Of a stretch of DNA of 64,000 nucleotides, positions 31,176 to 44,006 are shown in pieces (position 1 is the first letter of the stretch; the number at the start of each line of letters is the position of its first letter). The DNA is taken from NCBI RefSeq assembly GCF_905220415.1, contig NC_059549.1:8804001-8868000 (forward strand). The letters are read 5' to 3'. The translations under genes and the position numbers were made by a program. Below the pieces are notes generated by a model that ran no database searches, was not told the origin of the DNA, and worked only from the letters and a program-made list of their open reading frames with translations. Source of the DNA: Colias croceus. Its lineage: Eukaryota > Arthropoda > Insecta > Lepidoptera > Pieridae.

Positions 31176-31694
31176 TATTCCTATAATAGTTATATCTATG
31201 ACAGTTCACCGCACAATCGAATCATACACACAATAATCTAAACATACTAGAAACCAATGCTAATTATAATCAAATAAGCAATTCGGTAATTAGTTGTAGA
31301 TAGCACTGATGAAATTCCCAATAGGCTAGCAATGGTCCATTACTGTTACTGACAATAATGCATATCGAATTTGATATGAATTATGTGGCAACATTAGAAT
31401 TTGTGGAGGTTTCATTATAACAGGATTTAATAGCTAGAATATTAGATTCTAATAATAAAAAGGAAATAACAGATTTGTTGTTTGTTTGCTAGTTACGATT
31501 CAATAAAAATGAAAAGATTTTTAAGAATTCAGAATTTTATATCCATGTAAAAAAAGTTTTTCAATATTTTTCTAATAAATGCTTAAACGCTTAAAGAAAC
31601 TCACAGAATTTAAGTAGGTACATATAATAGATACAGGTCACGAATATAAAAAAATAATAGAATAAAAAAAACAGCAACTAAAATGCATAAAAAA

Positions 31695-31700
31695 TTTATT
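31695..31700 (-). terminator. poly(A) signal for the 246-aa protein gene
   Basis: TTTATT on the + strand reads AATAAA on the minus strand, 115 bp past the stop codon at 31815. Confidence 0.5.
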
Positions 31701-31814
31701 AAAAATAATTGCATCTGTATCGTAGCTAAAATATTTACAATTGAATACAAATTCTTATTCTATATTAAAAACAAAAATTGCTAAAATACATTTCGCATAC
31801 CATTCATCATACTG

Positions 31815-32555
31815 TTACGACCAACACATGCCCAATATCTGCATAGGCAATAACAGCCACGACTGGAAGTTTTCCACGGATTTATCGCAGTTCAATAACA
31901 TATAGCCTCTATACCACGTGGATACTATACAATCGTAGTAAAAGAGAAACACACGTTTGAATTCTTCGCTGCAACTTTCGAACCCTGGGTGGATAGCACT
32001 CCGCGTATTCTTGCACTGAACACTATTCAACTTAACATCGTATATGGCAATCGCTCTCGTAACCGGTATTCTGGGTATACCGAATTCCAAATCTAAAATC
32101 CACGAGGAATTATCATTCACGTTTTCCATTTTGCAGAACTCGTCTATGATAGGATTCGGGTCTATAACAAGCATCCGAGCTGTGGGAAATAAATCCTTGG
32201 GTAATTGTAAAAACAGATCTAACGGGTCGTGTATTTCCGCTGGCGTATCGCTTGTTAATTGAGAGGATTGGGCTTCACTGTACACCTCTATTGGTGAACT
32301 TTCTGGTGTGTAATATATAGGTTCTAATAGTACATCTTGTAATGTGTTAGGAGCCAGCGATTCTGGTGGTATATAAGTGTAGGGGCATTGTGGTAGCGTA
32401 GGAATTTGAATCGGGCTGATTAACGTGATGGGTATCTGTTGGATTGGAGGCGTATACATCGGACTTGGTAGTGGAATGATTCCTGTGTTCCAGTCTGCTA
32501 CTACCAATGGGTAGGAATAGCTTGGCTGCATATACTGTGAATAGTAGGTAGCCAT
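31815..32555 (-). CDS. uncharacterised 246-aa protein, Pro/Tyr-rich N-terminus
   Basis: Not recognised. The frame is open from 32633, but the first ATG is at 32553-32555, giving 246 residues (starting MATYYSQYMQPS). An in-frame stop lies upstream, so this Met is the likely start unless an upstream exon is spliced on. The N-terminal 100 or so residues are rich in Pro, Tyr, Ile and Gln, without a signal peptide. Residues 110-140 are acidic and Ser-rich. The C-terminal 110 residues look folded, with several Trp, Cys and Phe, ending GMCWS. An AATAAA on this strand (31695-31700) lies 115 bp past the stop. The length, codon-like composition and polyadenylation signal support a real, compact gene. 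A candidate 3' splice site of an upstream UTR exon (TTATTTTCAG) lies at 32704. Confidence 0.6.
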   Translation of the reverse strand: MATYYSQYMQPSYSYPLVVADWNTGIIPLPSPMYTPPIQQIPITLISPIQIPTLPQCPYTYIPPESLAPNTLQDVLLEPIYYTPESSPIEVYSEAQSSQLTSDTPAEIHDPLDLFLQLPKDLFPTARMLVIDPNPIIDEFCKMENVNDNSSWILDLEFGIPRIPVTRAIAIYDVKLNSVQCKNTRSAIHPGFESCSEEFKRVFLFYYDCIVSTWYRGYMLLNCDKSVENFQSWLLLPMQILGMCWS

Positions 32556-32709
32556 TTGTGTTTTTGTTGATAAAAACGTACAGAATTTGGAACTGGAGTA
32601 TCCTATGTTCGGAATTCTAAATATTTCTTTCAAAATGCTCCTTTTACTTATTTATTATTGCTAACCTCACGTTTTTGGACATTAATGCCATAGTTAACCA
32701 TGCCTGAAA

Positions 32710-33835
32710 ATAATAATATAATGTTTTATAAGAAAATGTTTGATAAGTTCAAGTGAAATTAATAAAATGATATTGTTAAAGTCATTTGTTTTGATGTTAA
32801 AATACTCGTTGCTTAAAATAATATCAAACTCAGTAGGTACTTACTTCATTTTATACGCTTTTATTTATATACCACTATTTATATATATTCAAGTATATAT
32901 GCACATACTTTCGTCTTTTATTAATTTATTTTCTGATTAATTCCTCTTAACAGTTTACAATGCATTACAATAATAATACAAGCAATGCGGGTAGTCGAAA
33001 AGGTAATTGACACGATTGCTATAATCATTAACACTTTATTTTGTTATTTAATATATTTTGTAATCTAACAATTATTATCAGTAATTAAATATACTAAAAC
33101 AATAAAATTTATTTAAAATAAAATTAACATTAATATAATTTTGTAAAATTATAAACGACAGTGACATCTATGGGTGCAATGTCGTAATTATATTTCTAAT
33201 TCATTGAAAACATACGTTAATAATTTATAATAATCAGTCAGCTATGAGATTGTTAAAATTGGATGAAAATACATATATACATACTGTAAATATAATATAA
33301 TGTAAAGTATAATTTAAAATAAAATATCCATCAAGTTCCTTTTACTGTAGATTTACGCGTTTAAACGAGCGTGAATGTAATTTGCCCGCGCTTTTTGCAA
33401 TTTTCATGTATCGAATTTAACTGTTAGAAAATGAGTCTTTATCACGACGCAATAGGCGTGAAATTTCATTGAAAGTGCCGTATGTGACTATTTCTTTGAA
33501 AGAACTTCTGGTGCAGAAAATTGTTTCCTTTAGTCCTGCACTACGTAACGATGCAATTGTAACAGTTCTTCTCTCCACTTCTTCTCCATTATCATTAATT
33601 ACTAGATGTTTTATGATTTAGAACTGAATGGTAAGTAATACGACAATGTATTGTCGTTTGCTGACAGCTGTATGGTGTTTTGATCACGTTTTGATCCTGT
33701 TATGAACATGTTATGAAGATGTTTAAATCGCATATTTTTCCTAGTAGGTCTATGGTTAATTTACTTTCAATTATAGCTTTTATTCATGTAACCTTTTTTT
33801 TCAAGTCATGACTCATGAATGAAATGACAAAAATC
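32710..33835. other. no gene seen
   Basis: AT-rich, upstream of the 246-aa gene. It probably holds its promoter, but no core motif was picked out. Confidence 0.4.
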
Positions 33836-34145
33836 TTTATTTATTTATTTATTTATAATTCTTTATTGTGCAAAATATGATCAAACAATAGTATACAAAA
33901 GGAAGTAGTAATACAAAAGCATAAATTGCCCAAAAGGCGGCCTTATTGCTAAACAGCAATCTCTACCAGGCAACCTGGCGGGAGAGGAAATGCAAGAAGA
34001 TTATGGGATAGTGCAAAAATACAAACAAAGTATTAATGCAAAAAAAAATATATAAACATATATACCTACATAAAAATAAACAAATACAATACTACACTAC
34101 AAATACATAAAATAATACATATAAACATATATATTTAAGTACATA
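33836..34145 (-). mobile_element. LINE 3' end, same family as 13.9-15.6 kb
   Basis: A (TTTA)n tract, then TTCTTTATTGTGCAAAA, and the block AAAGGCGGCCTTATTGCT with its hairpin (33945-33960), CTCTACCAGGCAACC. It is the 3' UTR of the LINE family found at 14 kb, in the same orientation. No coding sequence remains beyond it. Confidence 0.7.
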
Positions 34146-36770
34146 CACATACTAAAATAAAATAAAATAAATATAATGAATAAGACAATGAATGGCTTCA
34201 GAAGGCATACATATTATCTTTAAATATTATATTAAAAAAAATCAATTCATAAATAAAATCAATTAACTACTTAGTTACTATTAATAAATATGAAGATTTT
34301 CATGCGGCACGCCGTCAACATCATATTAATTGTAAAACTAAATTTAAAATCCAACTTTAAAAACAAGTGAGACAAACTCATATGAGAATCAGAAAAATTA
34401 TACTTACAATTTCCTGACCGACAATCATTCGGGCTTTTGATTGTCAAAGATCTTTTTTTTTCACCGAAAGCTTCAATAAAGGAGACAAAGAATGTACCTA
34501 CCAGCAATTGGACTTCAATTGACGTGTGGTACAAGGGATAAGACACAAGTTGGTTACTTTTTGACATTTTTTTATTAGCTTCATCGGTATATTTCTATGT
34601 AACTGACATGTTTTAACAAACCACTCGATTTTATCCCACTTTAAAGGAAGATATTTAATTTAAACTTTGTACACTTTTCAAGAATCGACAATGCAATCAT
34701 TTCATGTAATTATTGTATGAAAAGCGGTTTTTTTCATTTTTTTTAATTCTTTTATTATTTAATTTGATCTCATTTGAATCAATTCGTAACTCATATCCAC
34801 ATTATTAATCCCAAATGGTTTTCCCGTATGACCGTCTGTGACTTAGGTCTGTTATTTCAAAATAAACCCCTTAGCACTGCATGTTTTGTAATAAAAAATG
34901 GCATATTTTCGATTTGATCCCTTACAAGCCGAGACATCGCTTTTTTAGGACACGGCCTTATTTTTACAAAGAACTGTTAATAGAAGGAACCTATTAAAAT
35001 CTTGAAGTGCGAATACTTAATAATAAATAATAATAATTACTTACGTTTTAGGTATGTAAGTACTATGTACAAAGACAGCGCTGAATTTTAGTTACGATTT
35101 ATTGGTGTGTGTGTGTGAATATGTTTATTTTATCATAGATTTCTCGCTAGCTAAATCTTTTTGTGTTTCCTTGTACCATCATCATCGCTCCACATGTCAT
35201 AGCACTCGCATCGCTGTTGGTCAAAGCAGTCGAAAACCGTTCCGCAATACGAGATTGAACATTACTTATTTGTTATTAATTTTGTCTAAATTTCTATTAG
35301 GTTGGAAGATTCGCGAAATTTAACAACGTTATAGTAATACGGTTTGGAAAGTTGGATTAATGAATGAACTGAAATGAATGAATAATTGGAAAATATTGTA
35401 GTATATCAATTTTAATGTGTTTTTAAAAACGTTTATAATGCAAATGCAAGGCCTAGCATTATACGAATAAAGGCTTATCAAACGATCACTTATTTTTCTT
35501 TATTTATATTATCTATAATTAATTATTATCTATAATCATTATTAATTATCTATAATCATCTCAACACATTTATATCTATCACTAGGTTACTAAAATGAAA
35601 AAACAGAAGCGGACTTATCATAATTAGGTATATTATATTCAAACAATTTAAAGACAAGACAAACTACAACTAAAAATCGTATAAAAATCATATATAAAAA
35701 AACCATAACTAGGTACGCCCCAATTACTTACAATCCAACTAACAGAAAACTATAAGCAGCTATCATCATCCAACCAAACAAAACTAATTCAAGCAGGTCA
35801 TTTAAACAAAGACCACAATCTACAGAGTGCTTCGCTCGATGCTCTAATACTATTGTATACTCGAAAGCAATATCCATTACTGTAAAAGTTCAATCTCAGT
35901 AAGTTAGTTGATAACAGTGTTCAACAAACGACCGATTACTGCAGAGCCTCGATATAGTTTAAAATACTGCTATTTAAAGTAGCTTTTAGATTCTTTATCG
36001 TGGTGCATTAGTTTAAGGACAAAGGAATTGAAAATAATGGAGACGTGCTGAAAAAAGCGTCGCTATTCTTTGATTTTATCACCTTCATTTTAAGGATGGT
36101 TTTCAGTATGAAAATGAAAACTGAAAAACCACGATGAACTGATACTATCATAAAGCATTCAATGCCATAATAACCAAAATATCAAATTAAAATTTTATTG
36201 TATTGTCACCGATCCTTGATAAGCTTAGAGCATTAAACCAACTTGATAAGTGTACAAAGTTTGAATTAAATCTGTACTTCTAAAGAGGGTCAAAATCCAA
36301 AGGAGTCGGATACATAACAAATTGAAAATAAGGTGAATCTAATATGCGTGTTTAAAAAGATTTAATTATATGAGCGAACCCCTGTAAAAAAGGAAATATT
36401 TAAGACGGTGTAGTTAAGTGAATTATATTCTAATTAACGATTTCCATTGTTACTGTGTAATTAATTAACTTTACCGGTAAATGTAGCACTATGGAAACGT
36501 TATTCTGTCAGCACTGGATAACAAAATACCCTCCGTACCTTTGAACATTAGTGTAGAAAATGTAGGGTCCTTTTGCTCGCGTAGTGTTATTATAAACTAG
36601 ATATTCGCTTACGATTTACTTCTTATAGTCTTAATTTGTTTAATTATTCTTTATGAAGCGATTGAAATCAATTTACACATAATATTACCACAAGATATTG
36701 ATGAAAACCTGAGCGAGAGAAAAAATCGACCTTGCGTTACACAGATTCGCAAATTTTCTACTATTTTATA
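34146..36770. other. no gene seen
   Basis: AT-rich with short frames (34271-34567 minus, 35102-35323 plus) that carry no recognisable motif. Confidence 0.45.
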
Positions 36771-37145
36771 TTTTTTTTTTTTTTTTTTTTTTATGCTATA
36801 GGATAGCAACCGAGCAGACGCGTCGCCTGGTGTTAAGCGATACACGCCGCCCATAAGCATCCACTCCACTGGGAAGTGGATGTGTTGCTATCCTCAAAGG
36901 GATTTGGAAGGATTTAGGGAGAAGGGGCGAGGATGGGAGGGAATGAGGATAGGGAAGGAGAGGATGGGTAGGGGATGGGAAGGGATGTGGGCCTCCGGAC
37001 CCCTCACTCACCGTACGGAACGCGACAGTAAACTGTCACTATGGCGCCGATATTCTGTGAGGGTGTGGTACCTTCCCCGGTGCGAGCGTGGCCCAGTTCG
37101 TTCCGAAGCATGCTCGACTCCCACTTCAGGGACTTCATTTTCAAT
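36771..37145 (-). mobile_element. retroelement fragment with 22-bp poly(T)
   Basis: An oligo-T of 22 bases at 36771-36792 is the A tail of a minus-strand insertion. Next come AGCAGACGCGTCGCCTGGTG and GCGATACACGCCGCCCATAA, which resemble the reverse of the 8.3-kb 3' UTR. A purine-rich simple tract (about 36890-36990) and a LINE-like segment up to about 37145 follow. GC content is far above the surroundings. Confidence 0.55.
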
Positions 37146-40100
37146 TAAGTAGATGCCATTAAATGATTTAATAATTTAACATTGTTATAGGAAACTTTTT
37201 CATAAATATTTTGTAACTCTATTTATTCTCATGTACAGATAGTTAACCTGAACGAATGTAACATTACATTCTCGAATTTTACGGTACACTGAAAGGAAAG
37301 TTTAGCAGAGAAGAAAGAAGAATTAATATCAATTAATGTTTAATAAGTATGTAATTACCTATTGGGGCATATATTAATTGTTAACAACCGCTTACACTCA
37401 TACCAGTACTAAGACAATTCGACCAGGTAAGACCGTAGTATTACGTAATTCACGCTCAGAATACCTACGTCTTCATCTTGTATTGTTCAAAGACATGCTT
37501 TAGGCATGTTCACATCTTTACTATGTATATTAAGCAATCATATTATATTGCTTTAAGATATATTGTGAGGTATTCATCATTTATATAATAATAAACATTT
37601 ATATTGGTAAATTATTAACTCAATAACATAAATTATATTGAATGTACACATAGCAATATTAAAAGCGCTGGTATAAAAATTATTAATAAAAGACGTTTTC
37701 TAGGTACTTGAGGCGATTTATTTGAATTCTTCAGATTATATTGTGTACCTATACATTTTTTCTTTAAGTTTTAAAACGACTCTTGGAAAGTATCAAAATT
37801 TACCATATTTTGATTAAATACTAATAACATGTACCTCATGTGCTATAAGTCTGAGGACTAACATGATGACAATAAACAGTAGGCCAATTTAGTCTCCACT
37901 TTATTGAACAACAGAAGTTAGTTAAAAAATATAACTGAAATACACAGTTTTTTATACAGAGCTTTCTAAAAAAAGAATAACATAAAAATAATCAATATTT
38001 CCAACCCCACAAATTGAACGTGTAACAAGTGGTGCATGGTAGTTTAAGTTATTATTATATATTGATTTATAACCTGATAGTTTGAAAAATACTTTTACAT
38101 AATAATATGTTACTTACTTAGGTACTACATATACGTAGGCATTAGGTACTCTGGTTTTACAAAAATGTTTCATATAAGGAAGCAGTATAAGTATGAATGT
38201 CCCTAAGTTCGTTGCAGAGCTTTTAGTCAAATTCCACTACTTTTTAATGCTTACAGCCATTTTGGCCGTCGCAGTGATCGTAAATTAAGAGCCTTTACAG
38301 CACTTATTAGGTTTAAGAGTTTGCCAGGAAAGTGCATAGGGCCATCTAGTGCCAACACAGAACACTACGAGAGTGGCTTGGGATACAGCGATAAGCGATT
38401 TTATAAGCGATAGCGGATAATGAATAAAACTACGAATTTAGAAATTTTGTTTTTGGTAATTATTTTGGTTTACAAACTGTATGATCATTATCATCATTAG
38501 CCCATATATGTTAACACTGTTGGGACATTAGCCTCTTATGAGGGTACATGCCATAATCCACCACGCAGTGCGGGTTGGCGGATGTCACACTCACGAACTT
38601 TGATTGTTTTGAAATACTGCATACAAGAACATAATGTATAACATAATATTATAATATATTTTAAATATAGTTTAGGTATTGCTAATTTTTGTTAAGACTT
38701 AAGATTGATGTTAACTATTACATTACTATTCACCCAACCACACCCGCTTCGCCTATCACTATGTTTCAAGTTAGTTCAATATTTGTAGATTTTTGATAGG
38801 TCGTTATATTTTTTACTGTCGTCATATTTCTTCGTTGTTATAAATAACGAGAAATTGTACTAGTTTGCTTAAATGTGCACCATTCGTATATTTCATGGCT
38901 ATAAATTTTAATGAAAAATGTGCAACAAAACTGTCCATAGTAAATTTTGTGCTATTGCTACATAACTCATTATTTTTCGTCCCTATATCATTTTAAAAAC
39001 AAATAAAGGTATTTTTATGAGATGCCCTACAACTACAACGCAGCCTTTACTTAGGTACTACTACAACCGGTACCTTTTCAAAACATTCAATTAACGCGGC
39101 ATAAAATATATTGCTTAAGAGGCTTTGATAGATATCATCAGCTACAAAACAGCCCTAAAATAGCCTAGAAATTTCTTATAAAAGACACTATGTCTATTGT
39201 ATTGGAAGCTTTACTTCTCCGATACTTTATTCTTCAAAACAAAGCTAAACTTCAGGCAATACTGATACGTATTCTGTGAAGCTTTAGATCCGAATTTGTG
39301 TTTGTAGTTTTAAGTTTATAAGCCGAATGAAAAGTTTAGTATTTGTGAGTTCGTTCCTAACTCGGGTAGTCTTGCATCACATGGCCCATTGGAGACTGGG
39401 GTGTGCGAAGAAAATGCTTTCACGTAGTTCGTAGTTTCGGAATTGGTTGATGTTATTTCGTGACGGAGTATTGGAGTAACTCTTTTCATGTAGTTTATTT
39501 TTAGGTTTGATTTTCAGAAGATGACGATATTTTTGGAAGAAATTCGCAATTTTTAGGAAGTGTGCTCGCCTCTGATTGGTTTTCATACTACTCTATATAT
39601 CATACAAAGTTAATAAACCAGAAAATATATTTTTATCGCTCTGTACTATGTGAAAAACCTGTTTTTTAAATGTATCACAAGTAGGTACCTATTCAGGCAC
39701 AAGAAATAGGTAAGTAGAAAACATGGCAAAACATACACTTATAATAATTTTAATCACCCTAATTAGTAATTATAATTTATATATTTATTACCTCGAGTTT
39801 CATCTCAAATCCTTCGAAAGTTCTTATAATGCGTGCAAACTTTGCTGCGGTGACACATGACAACTCACTTAATTGAATAACTTTGTAACATGTTACTTGA
39901 GTTTCAAATAATTCTTAGTCTATTCAATTTCTTTGGATTGTAAATGTAATTATCTATAAAAATTAATAATAAAGAATTACACACACGTGACAAAAATTAT
40001 AAATCCGTAGAAACCGTAAAATACAATTGAACAAGGGCTTATGAAAGCCTTATCAGAAAAAGCTCTATCACTAAGAATAAATGTTATATTTTAAGCCTAG

Positions 40101-41220
40101 TCATATAAAGAGACATTTTTATATCATCCGTACTTAGGATAAAAATTGAGGGAGGACGAGGAATCTGTCTAGGTTTTATTAGTCGGTGTTGCGTATATTT
40201 TCAATAAATGATCAATCGCCTGGTGATTTTTTCGCGGTAAATAACTTGTTGTTATTCATAATGCGTGGGAATTATGACGAACGTCCTTCTTTGTTACTTG
40301 TTCCATGTTATGGATATGATTATCGAAATGTAAAAAATAACAGGACTTGAATTTTCTTGTCTTGTGACCTACGTATTAGTGGGCGTAAAAAATATTCACT
40401 TTATATGTTTGTGATGCATCTAAAATAATAAAATTACTAATTAGGAACGATCTATTTCATATAATGCAAAATATAAATGGTACAAAATATATTCGATATT
40501 TACGTACTTTTATTACAGTGTAAATGAGATTAATAAAAATGTAATGATATACAATAAGCAATAATTCTACCTTTGAGAATATTTCCATTATCATAAAACG
40601 TTTTTATTTGCCATATCAGACAGTATTACGGTTCTGGCCGTTACCTTCAATAGTATTCAAAGCGCATTTGGAACCCTTGGGAGCCTTTAAGAAGATGAGA
40701 TGTTTAAGAAATAAGGGCCGTTGTGACGATATTTTATTGTTTAAACGAATTACTCTTGGTATTGTCGTTCTAGTTGAAATGTAGAAACCATTTGCAAATA
40801 TTTAAGTAAATTCTCTATTAAGTAGGTAGGACAATCCAGTAAAATTTATCATAATCATTGTATTCACAAATATGCCTTTTACAATGGTATTATGTTCGTG
40901 AGAAATAAGCCAAATCGGATCAGCGATTTTCGAGTATAAGCGAGACAATCGAACCTTAAATACATAGTCATATAGGTTTAAAATAAAAGCTCACTTTAAT
41001 TCGTCAAAAGGTACCAAATAAAAATATTAAAACAACACAAAAACCTATTAACGACTTAGTTATAAATATTCATCAGTTGACTGCAGTATTTCATTTAAAA
41101 ATATCATAAATTCAGGTGAAATTTCAACATGTCAAATTCATTAATTAAATTTTAACAATCGACTGTGTTTTTATAATGTCAAATACAATTTGTGTACTTG
41201 GAATACGAAATTATAATGAA
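37146..41220. other. no gene seen apart from a repeat at 38.5 kb
   Basis: AT-rich, short frames only. Confidence 0.45.
38478..38620 (+). mobile_element. LINE-like repeat fragment (CATCATTAGCCCATATA type)
   Basis: TATCATCATTAGCCCATATA, then CTGTTGGGACATTAGCCTC, and ATAATCCACCACGCAGTGCG with GGTTGGCGGATGTCACAC form a dispersed repeat I recall from lepidopteran intergenic DNA, likely an RTE-type LINE 3' part. Family assignment is from memory only. Confidence 0.45.
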
Positions 41221-41412
41221 CTAGCGGTCCGTCCTTGCTTCGCCCGTGGTACATATTTCGCAATAAAAAGTAGCCTATGTCCTTTCTCGGGTATCAAATT
41301 ATCTGTATACCAAATTTCATGCAAATTGGTTCAGTAGTTAAGGCGTGATTGAGTTGAGAGAGGTTGAGATAGACAGACAGAGTTACTTTCGCATTTATAA
41401 TATTAGTATGGA
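41221..41412 (-). mobile_element. Helitron (GCGGACCGCTAG family)
   Basis: The minus strand runs TCCATACTAATATTATAAAT to AAGGACGGACCGCTAG. It is complete, between A and T. Confidence 0.75.
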
Positions 41413-41639
41413 TAATACTGGGAAACACATTAATATATTATAGCTACGTCCTACACATGCTTACTAAGAATTATATAATTTACTTTAGTAATCTGAATTT
41501 TAGCTTCGAATCTTGGAATCCATTTCACACTGATTAATACATATTAGGGGATAACTCTGTACACAAAAGGAGAAACCTTACAGGTTTTTTTTATACGTTT
41601 TCTTTCAACTATTTAATTCACCTAGTCTGGTTACTGTTT

Positions 41640-41643
<4 letters not shown>

Positions 41644-41709
<66 letters not shown>
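41644..41709 (+). repeat. (AT)n microsatellite
   Basis: About 33 uninterrupted AT units. Confidence 0.95.
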
Positions 41710-41712
<3 letters not shown>

Positions 41713-44006
41713 GGTATAGAAAATCTCCATCAATGCAGGCGAAGCAGAGCCAAGCGGCTACTAAGTATTTAATAATAAATAAAAATATATAAACACAATA
41801 TTCTCTAACATGTTGCAGTCGCCATTTCGTCTTGTAAATTCCAGCTTGTGTAATATAAAAGTACTATTTGACTAAAAGATGAAATTCATTTGAATTCCGA
41901 CGTCGCGTACAATTTCAGTATTTTCGTCGAAAAACATGTAATAAAATCAGGTCAAAAGAATTGTTTTCATTGTATTTGAACTCTGCTTATGGAGGTTTTT
42001 TATTAAAGTTAAACCGAGAAGTTTTAACGAACGACTAAAACGTAACTGCGTGCAGTGTTGCCAACGTTTAAAACAAAAAACGAGGGAAAATAAAGTAACA
42101 TTTTCTCTCATTAGGCATTCGCAGTAATTAAAAATTTGTAAGGTAAAATATGGCTTAGTTTATGTTAGTTTCGAAGTTCGCTCAGCATCGCTAGTAAGAT
42201 AGAAGTTTTATGAATGGATGATGTTAATTATTATTAAATGGATTATTCTTGCAGAGGAACTTGGTTTTTATAAGTCTCTTAGTAATATTAATTTTATATT
42301 CACAGTTAAAAATAATTGTTACAAACCCAATTACCTAGTTTTAATAATTGTCATTTCCTTTTTTTTTTGGACATTTGAATTGGATCTATTTAGGATATTA
42401 TTAAATTAATTAAAGGAATATGTTTTTTATGTATGTACGGTGTACGTCCATATATACAGAAACCTCGGCGTAATCGGTATTACGCCGAGGTTTCTGAACC
42501 GATTTACATGATTCTTTTTTGGATGATGCGGAATGGTCTCGAATTGGTCCCTGGTAAAAAATTTCACTGTGGACCCAATAGTTTTTATATTTTGATCATT
42601 TTTGTCTGATCTCGATCACGATGACTTAATTGAAAATCTAGCAAGTAACTTTGCTTCACTTCCAGGTTACCGATTGAGCTGAAATTTTATTTATTTTTTA
42701 CTTTTCCGTTTTTGAAGTCAGTTTTTTTAACGTTTTACCATTAGAATCACTCATTATCCCTGTTTAACATAGGCTTCATTTTATGATGTTTTTATCCCAA
42801 TCCAGGCGGAGTCGGGGCGAGCGGCTTGTAGAATTGTCTACTATAGCTCTATTGATAGCAGATATACAAAGTATAATATAAAAGGGTTTATAGCTCTTCT
42901 AGCGAGCTATATACAGTAATAACGTTAGAGTGGCGCACATGATTTAAGACACGGAGAGTGCATGATGCTGTCTCCTTAAATTTTTATAGTTCCCCTGAGA
43001 TTTAGGGAAAATTACTGCATTTTTCAACGCACAAGAAGGATTACTGTCATTGTTTAAATGGTTTGATGCTCTTAAATTCTCACCTTTTGTTTTATTATTT
43101 TTGTAAAACTAGAACTAGAGGCTGAAATTATGCCATAAGCTTTAATTTCGAAAAACAAGTATAAAAATAAAGTTCTTCGAGTTTCCTTTACACGTCCCTT
43201 CGTGTACTAAGTACTTATTCAAACATTTAAAAATAACATTTTTATGAGTTAATATAGTTTTCTCAAGTATACCTATTTACTCTTTCTAAATACTTATGAA
43301 ACTAACACAAAAGAGTATTTGAAATCCACCGGAAATTATATTTATCTTTATGAAATTTTGAATCTATCTGAAGAGGTTAACAAATTCTCGTGTAGGTATC
43401 AAACGATAAAAATTGAATTGAATTTGAGTTAGATAACTCAAATTCTAATATATAGCATAATAAATTTAATGCCCTTCTGATATTGATACAGACGTAATGT
43501 AACTCTCTATAACGGTCATGCGTGATTTAATTTCATAATATTTTCTATGTAGTAGTAATAAACCATATTTATTCCTATGTAGCAGTATGACTGTTATAAA
43601 ATAGTATTATTTGTGTGAAAATTAATCAGCAAAATTTTAATAAAATGATAATTAAATTTAGTTTCAAACTGTCTATCATTCAGTACTCGTATACGGCAAT
43701 ATATTTTAATTGCTTTCAACAAAAACTAATTAATGACACTGTTCATTCATAAGTGCAGGTGATTATAGCAAAGCTATTAAATGTAAACGACATGTTTTAG
43801 TTTTTATCAAACAACATAACAGGTTACGTGGGAACGTCCAATGCGGTATGTTATCATCAACATAACGGTACAAAATGAAAATAAAACAAGAATCGCTCTC
43901 ATAAATGCTGTTTAATGCAATCCCAATTCAATTAAATTGAAAAGCGATCAAAATAAATACGTTTAAATAAATAACCAACATCGAAATTGCAACTATGATT
44001 AATATT
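41710..44006. other. no gene seen; repeat at 42.4-42.7 kb
   Basis: AT-rich. A worn Helitron-like end (CCAGGCGGAGTCGGGGCGAG) lies near 42803. ATTAAA for the coiled-coil gene may be at 43911-43916 (reverse). Confidence 0.4.
42420..42735. mobile_element. related repeat with an 18-bp perfect hairpin
   Basis: CCGAGGTTTCTGAACCGATT and GAAGTCAGTTTTTTTAACG match the 24.5-kb repeat. At its left, CAGAAACCTCGGCGTAAT (42457-42474) and its reverse complement (42479-42496) flank a 4-base loop, apparently an inverted duplication of the element's own sequence. Confidence 0.55.

Noticed and set aside
36796..37152. Frames of 70-90 codons on both strands
   Set aside because: They lie in a GC-rich retroelement fragment with a purine-rich simple tract; no continuous LINE frame is present.
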